NCBI GenBank assembly: GCA_036501485.1
Contig: DASYAG010000019.1
Location: forward strand, 1-64,000
Reading direction: 5' to 3'
DNA: 64,000 bases
From: PALSA-607 sp036501485
Lineage (GTDB): Bacteria > Actinomycetota > Actinomycetes > Acidothermales > Acidothermaceae
Part shown: positions 41,416-49,187 of the stretch, piece by piece
Layout: each line of letters begins with the position of its first letter
Numbering within the stretch: position 1 is the stretch's first letter
Made by a program: the position numbers and the translations under genes
The notes under the pieces: model-generated
Seen by the model: only the letters and a program-made list of their open reading frames with translations
Database searches by the model: none
Told to the model about the DNA's origin: nothing

Positions 41416-44133
41416 TTACCGAGACAGGAGGTGCAGCTCCGTAGCCCGGCGGATGGCCGCTCGACGGTCGTTCACGTCGAGCTTCGTATAGATATTCTTG
41501 GTGTGCGTCCGCACCGTGTTGAGGGAGACGACCAGTGTGCGGGCGATTTGAGGCCCGTTCAGGTCGGTGGCGAGCAGCCGAAGCACCTCAAGCTCGCGGT
41601 CGCTTAACGGCTCGATCAACCCCTGGTCGGCACGCGAGTCGGCGTCCGTATTCGTGAATGCCGCCTGTAGGCGCCGGACATAGGTCCGCGCGATTCCGTC
41701 TTTCGCCGCCGCCCGCAGTAGCGATGCCATCGGCGCGCCTTCATCGACGAAGACGCGAACGTAGCCGTGCGGCTCGGCCAGTGCCAGCGCCCGTTCGAGC
41801 GTCACGAGAGCGTCTGGCACGGCACCGACGGCGTGCTGCGTGAGTGCCTGGAGCACCAGTATCTCGATGGCGCTCCCGGTTCTGCCGCCCTCTTCTGCCG
41901 CCTCAAGCAGCCGCTGAAGTAAGGCGGTTGCCGAGTGAAGGACGCTCTCATCAGGCACCGCCGTCTGCTGCGCCAAGAGCACGCGCGCCAGCGTGACGTG
42001 CTCGAATTCGCGCATATAGCTGAGATCGTCGTCGGCGGAGAGGCCTTGTTCACGCACCCATCCGAGTGCCGCGCCCAATGAGCCTTGAGTGACCCATAAC
42101 CGTGCCCTTACCGCCGGGATCGGTCGAACGTTCGGAAAGAAGTCGCCTCGATATACACGCTCGGCGTCGTTGATCAGATCGAGCGCACCGCTCGGATCTC
42201 CTTCGGCCTCCCGGACTCGAGCCATCGCGACCCGCGAGCGGTAGGCGTTCTGCGGCAATCCGAGGTGCGCGCCCAGCTCCTGGCTTTGCCGCAGAAGTTC
42301 GTTGGCAGCTGGCAAGTCATTGCGTTCACGGCAGATCTCGCTCATCCCGACGTACATGTCTGCCGTACCACGCAATGTGGGTCCACCGTGGGCGGCCGCA
42401 AACTCGAGTGCGTGCTCGTAGGTGCGCATCGCGTCGCCGAGACGACCTTGCACGCGCCGGATGTCCGCCATACCCAGCGAGCAACCAAATGTGTCGGCAA
42501 CATGCCCGGCGCGGTACAACCCGGCGACGCATTCCGCCCACGCGCGGTGGCCCGCCTCAAGCCGAGAATCCCCGGTGATCCAGTACGCGATTCCCAGGAG
42601 ACCGGCCGCAGCGGCCCGCGGGAGGTGGTCGTCCTCCGGCGAGAGGTCTAACGCGTGTTGTGCGTGGCTCACCGTGGCAATCACATCGCCCCGCGCGAGC
42701 GCGCTAGCGGCGCGATACAACGCAATCGCCGCAGGGAGACGGTCGAACTCCTCCTCATTGGCAACGACCATCTCTGAGGCCCGGTCGGAGGGGCCGGTAC
42801 CGGCCGGCTGCAGCCACCGCTCGGCGTCCTGCAATCGAGCCTCGACGCCCTCGAACTCGCCACTCGCCAGCAATGCCCCAGCAAGCCCAACGCTCAGCAC
42901 CGGCCTGACCAGGATCACGTCGGCGGGAAGCGACTTAATCCACCCGTGCAGCGTCGCTTCCTGTCGATCCCGACGCGTGACGGGGATCGCGAGCTCGACC
43001 AGGTCAGCCGCCCGATCGAAATCCTTTGCAGCCATCGCGTGCTGGATCGCCTCAGTCAGATCGCCGTTGCCCTGGTACCACCCACTTGCGCGCACGTGCA
43101 GGGCCGCGATGTCGTCGGGTCGGCTCTCCAGCAGGTGCGCCTGCAGAACGTCGGCGAAGAGGCGGTGATAGCGGTACCACTCGCGAATATCGTCGAGCGG
43201 GACGACGAACAGGTTTCCGTGCTCGAGTGTCTCTAGCATTGCCTTGCTGTCGTGCCGCTGCGTCACGGCATCACACAGCGCGCCGTTCAGTCGTTCCAAG
43301 ACGGACGTCGATAGCAGGAAGGTCCGTACGTGATCGGGCTGACGCTGCAGGACCTCGTCGACCAAGTAGTCGACGATGTACCGGTCGTTGCCCGCGAAGC
43401 CGGTGATGAACCCCGCGACGTCCGCTCGTCCTTGCATAGATAGTCCGGCGAGCTGCAGCGCCGCGATCCACCCCTCGGTGCGCTCGCCCAAGAGCGCGAC
43501 GTTCGCCGCGGTCAAGTCGAGACCGAGCACCGTGTTGAGATACGTCGCGGCCTCGTCGTGGGAAAAGCGCAGATCGGCGGCGCGGATCTCGACCAGCTCA
43601 CCTCGCGCACGCAGCCGGGCCAGCGGTAGTCGCGGGTCGGCACGAGTGGCGATGACGATGTGCACTTGCGAGGGCAGGTTTTCGATCAGGAAGATCATGC
43701 CTTCCTCGACGTCCGGACTCTCGAGCACGTGGTAGTCATCGAGCACGATCGCGATGTCGTGGGGCATGGCGCCGAGCTCGTTGATCATGATCGTGAGAAC
43801 GGGTTCGATCGGCGCATCAGCCGACTGCAGCAGCGGGAGCGCACTCGCACCAACGCCTGGCGCCACCGTCTGCAGTGCCGTGATCAGGTACGTCCAGAAT
43901 GTCGCCGGCCGGCTGTCCTTCTGGTCTAGTGAGAGCCAAGCCACCGCCCGCTTGGGGGTCGAAGCAAGCCATTCGGTCAGCAGCGTGGTCTTCCCGAAGC
44001 CAGCCGGTGCCGAAATGAGGGTCAGCTTCGACTCGGCGCCGCGGCGCAGGCGCTCACTGAGTCTCGGTCGCGCGACGACACCAGACCGCGGTTTTGGAAG
44101 GTACAGCTTGGTCTCAAGCAGCGGCTCAATCAC
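41416..44133 (-). CDS. MalT-type LuxR-family regulator
   Basis: The 905-residue protein begins MIEPLLETKLYLPKPR and VVARPRLSERL, the classic MalT/AlkS N-terminus, with Walker A SAPAGFGKTT near 37-46 and IAIVLDDYHVL (Walker B) near 120-130. A winged-helix and TPR region follow and the C-terminus is a LuxR domain (LSDRELEVLRLLATDLNG, then LVVSLNTVRTHTKNIYTKL). The frame extends to 44295, but GTG 44133 gives the normal start, with AGGGG upstream. The downstream small protein, DUF4386 and ABC exporter genes are its probable regulon. Inducer unknown. Confidence 0.9.
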   Translation of the reverse strand: MIEPLLETKLYLPKPRSGVVARPRLSERLRRGAESKLTLISAPAGFGKTTLLTEWLASTPKRAVAWLSLDQKDSRPATFWTYLITALQTVAPGVGASALPLLQSADAPIEPVLTIMINELGAMPHDIAIVLDDYHVLESPDVEEGMIFLIENLPSQVHIVIATRADPRLPLARLRARGELVEIRAADLRFSHDEAATYLNTVLGLDLTAANVALLGERTEGWIAALQLAGLSMQGRADVAGFITGFAGNDRYIVDYLVDEVLQRQPDHVRTFLLSTSVLERLNGALCDAVTQRHDSKAMLETLEHGNLFVVPLDDIREWYRYHRLFADVLQAHLLESRPDDIAALHVRASGWYQGNGDLTEAIQHAMAAKDFDRAADLVELAIPVTRRDRQEATLHGWIKSLPADVILVRPVLSVGLAGALLASGEFEGVEARLQDAERWLQPAGTGPSDRASEMVVANEEEFDRLPAAIALYRAASALARGDVIATVSHAQHALDLSPEDDHLPRAAAAGLLGIAYWITGDSRLEAGHRAWAECVAGLYRAGHVADTFGCSLGMADIRRVQGRLGDAMRTYEHALEFAAAHGGPTLRGTADMYVGMSEICRERNDLPAANELLRQSQELGAHLGLPQNAYRSRVAMARVREAEGDPSGALDLINDAERVYRGDFFPNVRPIPAVRARLWVTQGSLGAALGWVREQGLSADDDLSYMREFEHVTLARVLLAQQTAVPDESVLHSATALLQRLLEAAEEGGRTGSAIEILVLQALTQHAVGAVPDALVTLERALALAEPHGYVRVFVDEGAPMASLLRAAAKDGIARTYVRRLQAAFTNTDADSRADQGLIEPLSDRELEVLRLLATDLNGPQIARTLVVSLNTVRTHTKNIYTKLDVNDRRAAIRRATELHLLSR

Positions 44134-44337
44134 TACAGCCCCTGTCTTCAGTCGTTGAGAGCGAACGATACGGGTCGGGAGAGACCCAGGAACTATTTGC
44201 GAAGCCGTCGCCACGAATGGCGAGCGTCTGTAGCCTGCGAGTCGCGGACGCCGTGATCCTTTCGAGCGGGGGCAAGCGCGACAGACTCGCAGCAAAGCGG
44301 CTGCTCCGCCGATAGATTCGGTCCTGCTCCGCGGGGT

Positions 44338-44796
44338 CTAAGTAGCTGCATTCCGGAGTTGGCGTGCCCTCTCAGCAAGCGCAGTCAGGGTTTCCCTCGT
44401 TGTGCGCAAGTTCCGTTCGGGGATGCCTTCGGTGAGAGCGGCCTCGGTTGCGCGCATCGTCTGTTGAAGTCGGTTGTAGAGCCGCCGACCTGCGGGAGTC
44501 AGGCTGACGAGGCTCGCTCGACGGTCAGTTGGCGACGGTGAGCGTTTAACGTGGCCGCTCTTCTCCAACTGGTCGATGCGTTCGACGATCGACGGCCCGA
44601 TGATCTCAAGCCCGCGGGCAAGGTCTCGTTGGATGACCGGCCCTTCGGCGTTGAGCGCCGAAAGTACCTGCCAGCTCGAGAACGTGGTCCCGGCCTCAGC
44701 TAGCACCGCATCGAGCAGAGCGCGGGTCGCACGGGCGGTGACGTTGAGCTGACGACCCAACGGGTCGAAGCCATCATCGCTCGGCGGTTGCGGCAC
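44338..44796 (-). CDS. MarR-family regulator
   Basis: The 152-residue protein has the MarR fold: FSSWQVLSALNAEGPVIQRDLA near 39-60, recognition helix region GPSIVERIDQLEKSGHVKRS and the wing SPTDRRASLVSLTPAGRRLY. It is divergent from the NAD(P)-binding reductase gene at 44889, with 92 bases between, so it probably controls that gene and itself. An imperfect palindrome lies in the gap. Confidence 0.9.
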   Translation of the reverse strand: MPQPPSDDGFDPLGRQLNVTARATRALLDAVLAEAGTTFSSWQVLSALNAEGPVIQRDLARGLEIIGPSIVERIDQLEKSGHVKRSPSPTDRRASLVSLTPAGRRLYNRLQQTMRATEAALTEGIPERNLRTTRETLTALAERARQLRNAAT

Positions 44797-44848
44797 GACC
44801 GCAGGCTACCGCTCCGGAATCCGGTTTGCGCTATAGGTCGGGAGCAAA

Positions 44849-44866
44849 TAGATTGGCTCCGATCTA
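44849..44866. promoter_or_regulatory. Candidate MarR operator
   Basis: TAGAT at 44849-44853 and ATCTA at 44862-44866 form inverted arms around 8 bases; flanking AAA and TTT extend it imperfectly. It lies between the divergent MarR and reductase genes and is AT-rich for this genome, as MarR sites usually are. Confidence 0.4.
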
Positions 44867-44888
44867 GTTTGTCGACACGAGGAGCACC

Positions 44889-45497
44889 ATGAAACTGGCA
44901 GTGTTCGGAGCGACGGGCGGCACCGGCCCGTTCGTGCTTCGTGAGGCGGTATTACGTGGCCACGAGGTCACCGCATTCGCGCGTCGTCCGGAGGCCCTCG
45001 TCGTGCCGTCGAGCTTGGCATCGATCGTGACGGGTGACGCACGAAATCTCGATGACGCGGCGGCCGCAGTTCAAGGCCAGGACGCGGTCATCATGACGGT
45101 CAGCGGGCGCACCCAACCGGGAGCCGTATGCGAGATCGCGAGAGCCGTGACAACCGCGATGTCGGAGGCCGGAGTGCCGCGACTGATCGCTACGAGCGCC
45201 TACGGCATCGTCGCGACCAAGCCGTACGTTATGGCTGGTCTCGTGCGGCGCATGTTTGCTGCGACGTTCGCCGACCAGGCAGCGGCGGACGAACTCGTCC
45301 AAGCCACCGAGCTGCAGTGGACGATCGCGCGCGCCACCCGGCTGATCGACAAGCCCGCGAAACGGCCAGCACGCACGACTACTGAGTTGATCTCGAAAGG
45401 CCCTTACTCGCTGTCGCGCGACGCCTGGGCCGAGACGTTGCTGGATCTCGCCGAGAGCGGCACAGATATCCGCCGGATCGTGAACGTCACCGGCTGA
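44889..45497 (+). CDS. NmrA/NAD(P)H-binding atypical SDR
   Basis: The 202-residue protein starts MKLAVFGATGGTGPFVLREA with the GATGGTG dinucleotide motif, then VTAFARRPEAL and the ASIVTGDARNLDDAAAAVQG strand-helix typical of flavin reductase or NmrA-like SDRs. No YxxxK is evident, as expected in this group. GAGGAG precedes the ATG. Divergence from a MarR regulator suggests response to an aromatic or electrophilic compound. Confidence 0.88.
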   Translation: MKLAVFGATGGTGPFVLREAVLRGHEVTAFARRPEALVVPSSLASIVTGDARNLDDAAAAVQGQDAVIMTVSGRTQPGAVCEIARAVTTAMSEAGVPRLIATSAYGIVATKPYVMAGLVRRMFAATFADQAAADELVQATELQWTIARATRLIDKPAKRPARTTTELISKGPYSLSRDAWAETLLDLAESGTDIRRIVNVTG

Positions 45498-45548
45498 ACC
45501 ACGGTTTCTCCGTCACGCACGAGACCCTTGATCACCTAGGCTGCGACC

Positions 45549-46313
45549 ATGCTTGGTCAGGTGCTCGCCACTCGTTATGTCGCGCCCTTGCGCGAGGGTG
45601 GCTCGCTGCCCGGCATCGTCGAGGCCGCGGATCTCGGCACCTACGTCATGAAGTTTCGCGGCGCAGGTCAAGGCACCAAGGCCCTTATCGCAGAAGTCAT
45701 CGTGCACGGCATCGCGCGCCGCCTGGGTATACGCACGCCAGACATCGTGTTGCTCGACCTTGACCCTGCGATCGCGCGCTATGAAGCCGATGAAGAGGTA
45801 CAGGACCTGCTCAACGCCAGCATCGGACTCAACCTCGGCATCGACTTCCTGCCGGGAGCGCTTGGCTACGACGGCAAGTCATTCGTCGTCTCGTCCGACG
45901 AGGCCGCCAGGATCCTTTGGCTCGACGCATTCGTCGCCAACGTCGACCGCTCCTGGCAAAACCCGAATCTCCTCGTGTGGCATCGCCAGCTGTGGTGCAT
46001 CGATCACGGCGCCTCGCTGTACTTCCATCACAATTGGACGACGGCGGCTGACGTGGTGCCGCAGCGCTTCGCGGCGCGGCCATATGCCTTCGACAAGCAC
46101 ATCATGAACGCGTACGCCGACGGTCTACCGCGAGCAGACATTGAGCTGGCGCCACACGTCACGTGGGAACTGCTGACCGAGGCGATCGGCGACATTCCCG
46201 ATGACTGGCTTGACGGTCCGCACGCCGACGCGTCAACAGTTCGCGGTTGGTACGTCGACTATCTTCTTGCTCGCGTGGCGACTCCCCGCGTGTGGTTGGG
46301 TCAGGCGTCATGA
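45549..46313 (+). CDS. Compact HipA-like kinase
   Basis: The 254-residue protein has kinase-like positions: Lys35 in TYVMKFRGAGQG, Glu49 in the following helix, the catalytic loop LDAFVANVDRSWQNPNLLV (Asp133, Asn138/Asn140) and Asp152 in CIDHGASLYF. HipA kinases of E. coli phosphorylate glutamyl-tRNA synthetase and cause growth arrest; this protein is much shorter than the usual 400-450 residues and lacks the N-terminal HipA subdomain. No HipB-type DNA-binding antitoxin is present. Instead the stop overlaps a DUF3037 gene (ATGA), a pairing seen in actinobacteria. Target unknown. Confidence 0.8.
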   Translation: MLGQVLATRYVAPLREGGSLPGIVEAADLGTYVMKFRGAGQGTKALIAEVIVHGIARRLGIRTPDIVLLDLDPAIARYEADEEVQDLLNASIGLNLGIDFLPGALGYDGKSFVVSSDEAARILWLDAFVANVDRSWQNPNLLVWHRQLWCIDHGASLYFHHNWTTAADVVPQRFAARPYAFDKHIMNAYADGLPRADIELAPHVTWELLTEAIGDIPDDWLDGPHADASTVRGWYVDYLLARVATPRVWLGQAS

Positions 46314-46699
46314 GTGCAGGGGTGCGAATGCCATTCCAGTACTTCGTGCTTCGCTGCATGCCGCGTGTTGACCGCGGCGAGTTCATCAACGTCGGCGTCG
46401 TCATCTTCTGTCAGGCAGCCGAGTTCCTCGATGCGCGCATCGACCTGCCCACCCAGCGGGTAACCGCTCTCGACGCGGACGTCGACGTGGCTGCTCTAGG
46501 TGCAGCGCTCAGCAATATCGAGGCGGTCTGTCGCGGCGACTCGAGCGCCGGCGAAGCGGCAAATGGCGATCTCGGCAAGCGCTTCGGCTGGCTAGCAGCG
46601 CCTCGTAGCACAGTGCTTCAGCCGGGCCCAGTGCACGGCGGATTGACGGAAGATCCGGCCGCCGAACTCACGCGCCTAGCCGAAGCACTAGTGCACTGA
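46310..46699 (+). CDS. DUF3037-family protein
   Basis: The 129-residue protein has the family core FQYFVLRCMPRVDRGEFINV and VGVVIFCQAAEFLDARID at the N-terminus. It starts at ATG 46310 within the stop of the HipA-like gene, so the two should be made together. DUF3037 could be the regulator, inhibitor or adaptor of the kinase; this is inference from consistent linkage. No helix-turn-helix is seen, so it is not a HipB-like repressor. Confidence 0.83.
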   Translation: MSAGVRMPFQYFVLRCMPRVDRGEFINVGVVIFCQAAEFLDARIDLPTQRVTALDADVDVAALGAALSNIEAVCRGDSSAGEAANGDLGKRFGWLAAPRSTVLQPGPVHGGLTEDPAAELTRLAEALVH

Positions 46700-46725
46700 C
46701 ATCCCCACCACGGGTGCTCGGGTTG

Positions 46726-47010
46726 CTAGCCGACATGGAAGTAAAGGGACCCTCCGTTGTGCGACGCAGCGACAAGCAACACGACGAATAATGCGATGTC
46801 GACAACGCCGAGGACGATGCCCGCGACCGCCATGTGGTGATGGCTTGCTCCACGGTTGGCCCTAGCTAGTCCGACGCAACCGAAGATGATCGCGAGCGGT
46901 CCGAGGATGACGTTGAATAGGACGAGTCCGACAATCCCGCAGACCATACCCGCCACCGCGAGCCCGTTGGACTTGCTGCTCACCGTTGAACTGTTCTCGA
47001 ACGTTGTCAT
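46726..47010 (-). CDS. DUF4190-type small membrane protein
   Basis: The 94-residue protein has a polar N-terminus, then GLAVAGMVCGIVGLVLFNVI, a LGPLAIIFGCVGLARANRG hairpin and a second membrane region AVAGIVLGVVDIALFVVLLV. This is the DUF4190 pattern of two Gly-rich transmembrane hairpins. The start at 47010 (MTTFENSS) is preferred over the longer frame to 47064. Function unknown; such proteins are common in actinobacterial membranes. Confidence 0.8.
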   Translation of the reverse strand: MTTFENSSTVSSKSNGLAVAGMVCGIVGLVLFNVILGPLAIIFGCVGLARANRGASHHHMAVAGIVLGVVDIALFVVLLVAASHNGGSLYFHVG

Positions 47011-47189
47011 GTCGACTCCCCGAGTCATGTCCCGCTGTTGGGATCGACGGCGCACTACCCGCACGATGTGATCAGAAACATTGCCGTCGGCGTCCGTCGT
47101 TTCGCCGAGGCATCGGCGGGTACATCCGCGTTGCTGCAGGCAGCGACTTCCGTCCAGACCCGGCGTTAGTCCTTAGGGGGAAGCCCGAC

Positions 47190-47711
47190 ATGACGTATTC
47201 GGCCGGCGGAACGAACTCGGCCGGTGGAGCAGGCGGCGTCAAACGATTCGGATACTCGGGATTTCGCCTAGCAACGTTGCACCCACACGTCTACTACGCC
47301 GTTGCGGCGGTCGATGCAATCGTCTTCACCGTGCTCGGCCTCATCGTGATGCTGAGGTCGGTGGGTGGCGGTATCGCCATCATCGCGTGCGGGCTGGTCG
47401 CTGCCGGATTCGCCGCTTGGCCTGCGTGGTGGTCAGAGCAGCACCCGCAGCTCGCAGCCGAGTACGTCGGACAGCGCCGTGAGAGAAGCCAGCGAATGGC
47501 CCGGCGCCACCCGCTGTACTTCATTGTCTTGCTTCCGATCGTGCTCGCCGTCGATATGGCGCTGCGCTGGCACGCCGGTTCTAACAACGACATTGCCCAC
47601 CACGGCTTATGGAGCTGGATAGTGCCGGCCGTTATCGGCCTAGTCGGCGGCGGAATCGCTGGCACCGCCCTGGTCGTGCGGGCCCGGCGCGCAAAGCCAA
47701 CCCACGGGTAG
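47190..47711 (+). CDS. Four-helix membrane protein, 173 residues
   Basis: The protein begins MTYSAGGTNSAGG (Gly/Ser-rich, about 25 residues) and has four membrane segments near residues 32-53, 59-81, 113-131 and 145-168, with a basic loop (GQRRERSQRMARRHP) between the second and third. AGGGGG lies about 9 bases before the ATG. I recognise no family. It lies just upstream of the regulated winged-helix operon but has no overlap with it. Confidence 0.7.
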   Translation: MTYSAGGTNSAGGAGGVKRFGYSGFRLATLHPHVYYAVAAVDAIVFTVLGLIVMLRSVGGGIAIIACGLVAAGFAAWPAWWSEQHPQLAAEYVGQRRERSQRMARRHPLYFIVLLPIVLAVDMALRWHAGSNNDIAHHGLWSWIVPAVIGLVGGGIAGTALVVRARRAKPTHG

Positions 47712-47729
47712 CCGCCAGGCGGCAGCCGC

Positions 47730-47758
47730 TTGACAAGACTTCTTGTCACGATGATACT
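47730..47758 (+). promoter_or_regulatory. Strong housekeeping-type promoter of the 47793-48666 operon
   Basis: A perfect TTGACA (47730-47735) is followed after 17 bases by GATACT (47753-47758), which matches TATAAT at four of six positions. It lies 34 bases before the ATG at 47793. The -35 overlaps the first of two palindromes and the second covers the expected start point, so repression is likely. Confidence 0.6.
47731..47748. promoter_or_regulatory. Operator-like palindrome 1
   Basis: TGACAAGACTTCTTGTCA has 8-base arms that are exact complements around a central CT. It overlaps the -35 element. It shares 14 of 18 positions with the palindrome that begins exactly 30 bases downstream. Confidence 0.55.
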
Positions 47759-47760
47759 TG

Positions 47761-47778
47761 TCACAAGAGTTCTCGTGA
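47761..47778. promoter_or_regulatory. Operator-like palindrome 2
   Basis: TCACAAGAGTTCTCGTGA is symmetric at 7 of 9 position pairs and lies just downstream of the -10 element, over the predicted transcription start. The 30-base spacing from palindrome 1 is close to three helical turns, so two dimers would sit on the same DNA face. The winged-helix protein at 47992 is the obvious candidate ligand. Confidence 0.5.
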
Positions 47779-47792
47779 GGAGGTCAAAGACA

Positions 47793-47990
47793 ATGCATCC
47801 CTATCTACTAGAGACGTTCGCCCACGACCGGGCAGCCGAGATGGCCCGCAGCGGCAGCGCTCGCTCGAGCCGGCAGCCCCATCGGCCCCAGCGGCCAAGG
47901 CAGCGCCTCGGCTGGATGCTGGTCACCGTTGGCCTGCGCCTGATCGGCGACGGCACCGCGCGTCGGCGCCCTGCTCCCATCGGCGGCTGA
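47793..47990 (+). CDS. Small basic protein, 65 residues
   Basis: The product begins MHPYLLETFAHDRAAEMARS, has a basic stretch rich in Arg, Pro and Gln (residues 22-40) and ends with LGWMLVTVGLRLIGDGTARR, a short amphipathic or hydrophobic helix. GAGGAGG at 47777-47783 precedes the ATG, and the longer frame to 47730 would begin inside the promoter. It is separated by one base from the regulator gene, so both are cotranscribed. Similar short MHPYL proteins occur before regulators in actinobacteria; function unknown. Confidence 0.68.
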   Translation: MHPYLLETFAHDRAAEMARSGSARSSRQPHRPQRPRQRLGWMLVTVGLRLIGDGTARRRPAPIGG

Positions 47991-47991
47991 C

Positions 47992-48666
47992 GTGAGCCCG
48001 ACCGCCAAGAAGGCGACAGCTAAAACGCCAGCCAAGGCGCCCGCCAAGAAGGCCGTCAAGAAGGCAACCGCCAAGACGATCGCCCGCAGGGAAGAGCCTC
48101 GCAAGCTCACCGACCCACGGGTGATCCGCGCGCTCGCCCACCCGGTGCGCATCGCGTTACTCGAGGCCTTAGTAAGAGAAGGTCCTCTCACCGCCACCGA
48201 GGCGGCAGAACTGCTCGCCGACAGCCCGGGCAACATGTCGTGGCACCTGCAGACTCTCGCGAAGTACGGGTACGTCGAGGAGGCCGAAGGCGGTGTCGGA
48301 CGACGCAGGCCGTGGCGCCTCGTGTCGGTGGGCACGTCATACGACGAGGACCCTGATGACACCGAACTGTCCGTCGCGGCGACCGGCCTGACCAAACTCG
48401 GCAACGAGCGCGCGTTCGATCGGCTGGACCGGTGGATGAATGAACGCGGCAGCTACCCGCGCGAGTGGCAACACGCGTGGTTCTCGCAGAACAACATCAG
48501 CTACCTGATGCCCGACGAACTCAGGCAGATGGGGGAGGACCTTCTCGAAGTCATCCTCCGCTACCGCGAGCGCACCGTGCACCCCGAGCTGCGCCCCGAA
48601 GGGTCGGTGCCGGTGAGCATCCTCGCGTACGGATTCCCGATCCAGCCCACACCCTCGGGCAACTAG
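47992..48666 (+). CDS. Winged-helix regulator with histone-H1-like tail
   Basis: Residues 2-30 of this 224-residue protein are made of Lys, Ala, Pro and Thr (TAKKATAKTPAKAPAKKAVK), like the tails of H1-like bacterial DNA-binding proteins. Residues 36-115 are an ArsR-type winged helix with RVIRALAHPVRIALLEAL, TEAAELLADSPGNMSWHLQTL and the wing GGVGRRRPWRL. The C-terminal 100 residues are predicted helical and may sense or dimerise. The GTG at 47992 retains the tail; no better downstream start with a ribosome site is seen. Twin palindromes at the operon promoter suggest autoregulation. No transporter gene follows, unlike many relatives. Confidence 0.83.
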   Translation: MSPTAKKATAKTPAKAPAKKAVKKATAKTIARREEPRKLTDPRVIRALAHPVRIALLEALVREGPLTATEAAELLADSPGNMSWHLQTLAKYGYVEEAEGGVGRRRPWRLVSVGTSYDEDPDDTELSVAATGLTKLGNERAFDRLDRWMNERGSYPREWQHAWFSQNNISYLMPDELRQMGEDLLEVILRYRERTVHPELRPEGSVPVSILAYGFPIQPTPSGN

Positions 48667-48669
48667 TAG

Positions 48670-49176
48670 TTACTCCGAGGCCTCTGCTTGTTGTAACCAG
48701 GCGTAGACATATTGCAGGAAGTCAGCGCCACTGACTGCCGTGAAGGTTGCGATTACGGTCCGGGTGGCTTTCGGTGCGATCATCAGCCCGAGCACGAAGC
48801 CAGTGGCGACCCACTGCCCTAAGCACATAGGGCAGGTCACCATCTCGCCAAAAGAGTGCTGCAAGCCAACGCCGCGGACCTCTTCCTTGAGTTCCGCAGG
48901 TGCGCTGGTCCCGGCATAGACGGTGAAGGGCGCTCGCAAGGGACTGGTGATCGGGTCCTTCGCGATTGTTCGGGCAACCTTGTGGGTCGCGACGGTCAAC
49001 TGCGCAACATCCCACGGTCCGAGCCTGTCCGGTGGTGTGCGGCCCAACGCCCGCGCAGTCGCCGCGGTGAGCGCAGTACCTCCTCCGTAGATGCTTAGCA
49101 AGGCGAGGTAGCCGCCAAGCGGGCGGTCATGACCGTTCTTGTATGCGGCTGCTTGACGTTGGAACCAGGTCGTCAC
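48670..49176 (-). CDS. DUF1360-family protein
   Basis: The 168-residue protein has hydrophobic segments near residues 25-45, 123-142 and 146-160, a central LTVATHKVARTIAKDPITSP and the signature VTCPMCLGQWVATGFVLG with a CxxC pair. These are the marks of DUF1360, a small membrane family first noted in sporulation-related Bacillus proteins. The GTG at 49176 follows the GH15 stop by 11 bases. The longer frame to 49371 lies within GH15 and is rejected. Function unknown. Confidence 0.83.
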   Translation of the reverse strand: MTTWFQRQAAAYKNGHDRPLGGYLALLSIYGGGTALTAATARALGRTPPDRLGPWDVAQLTVATHKVARTIAKDPITSPLRAPFTVYAGTSAPAELKEEVRGVGLQHSFGEMVTCPMCLGQWVATGFVLGLMIAPKATRTVIATFTAVSGADFLQYVYAWLQQAEASE

Positions 49177-49187
49177 GGGAGAACCTT

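Noticed and set aside
44134..44337. Possible gene between the MalT-type regulator and MarR
   Set aside because: The 204-base gap has only the upstream extension of the regulator frame and no ribosome site, domain or repeat; I see nothing in it.
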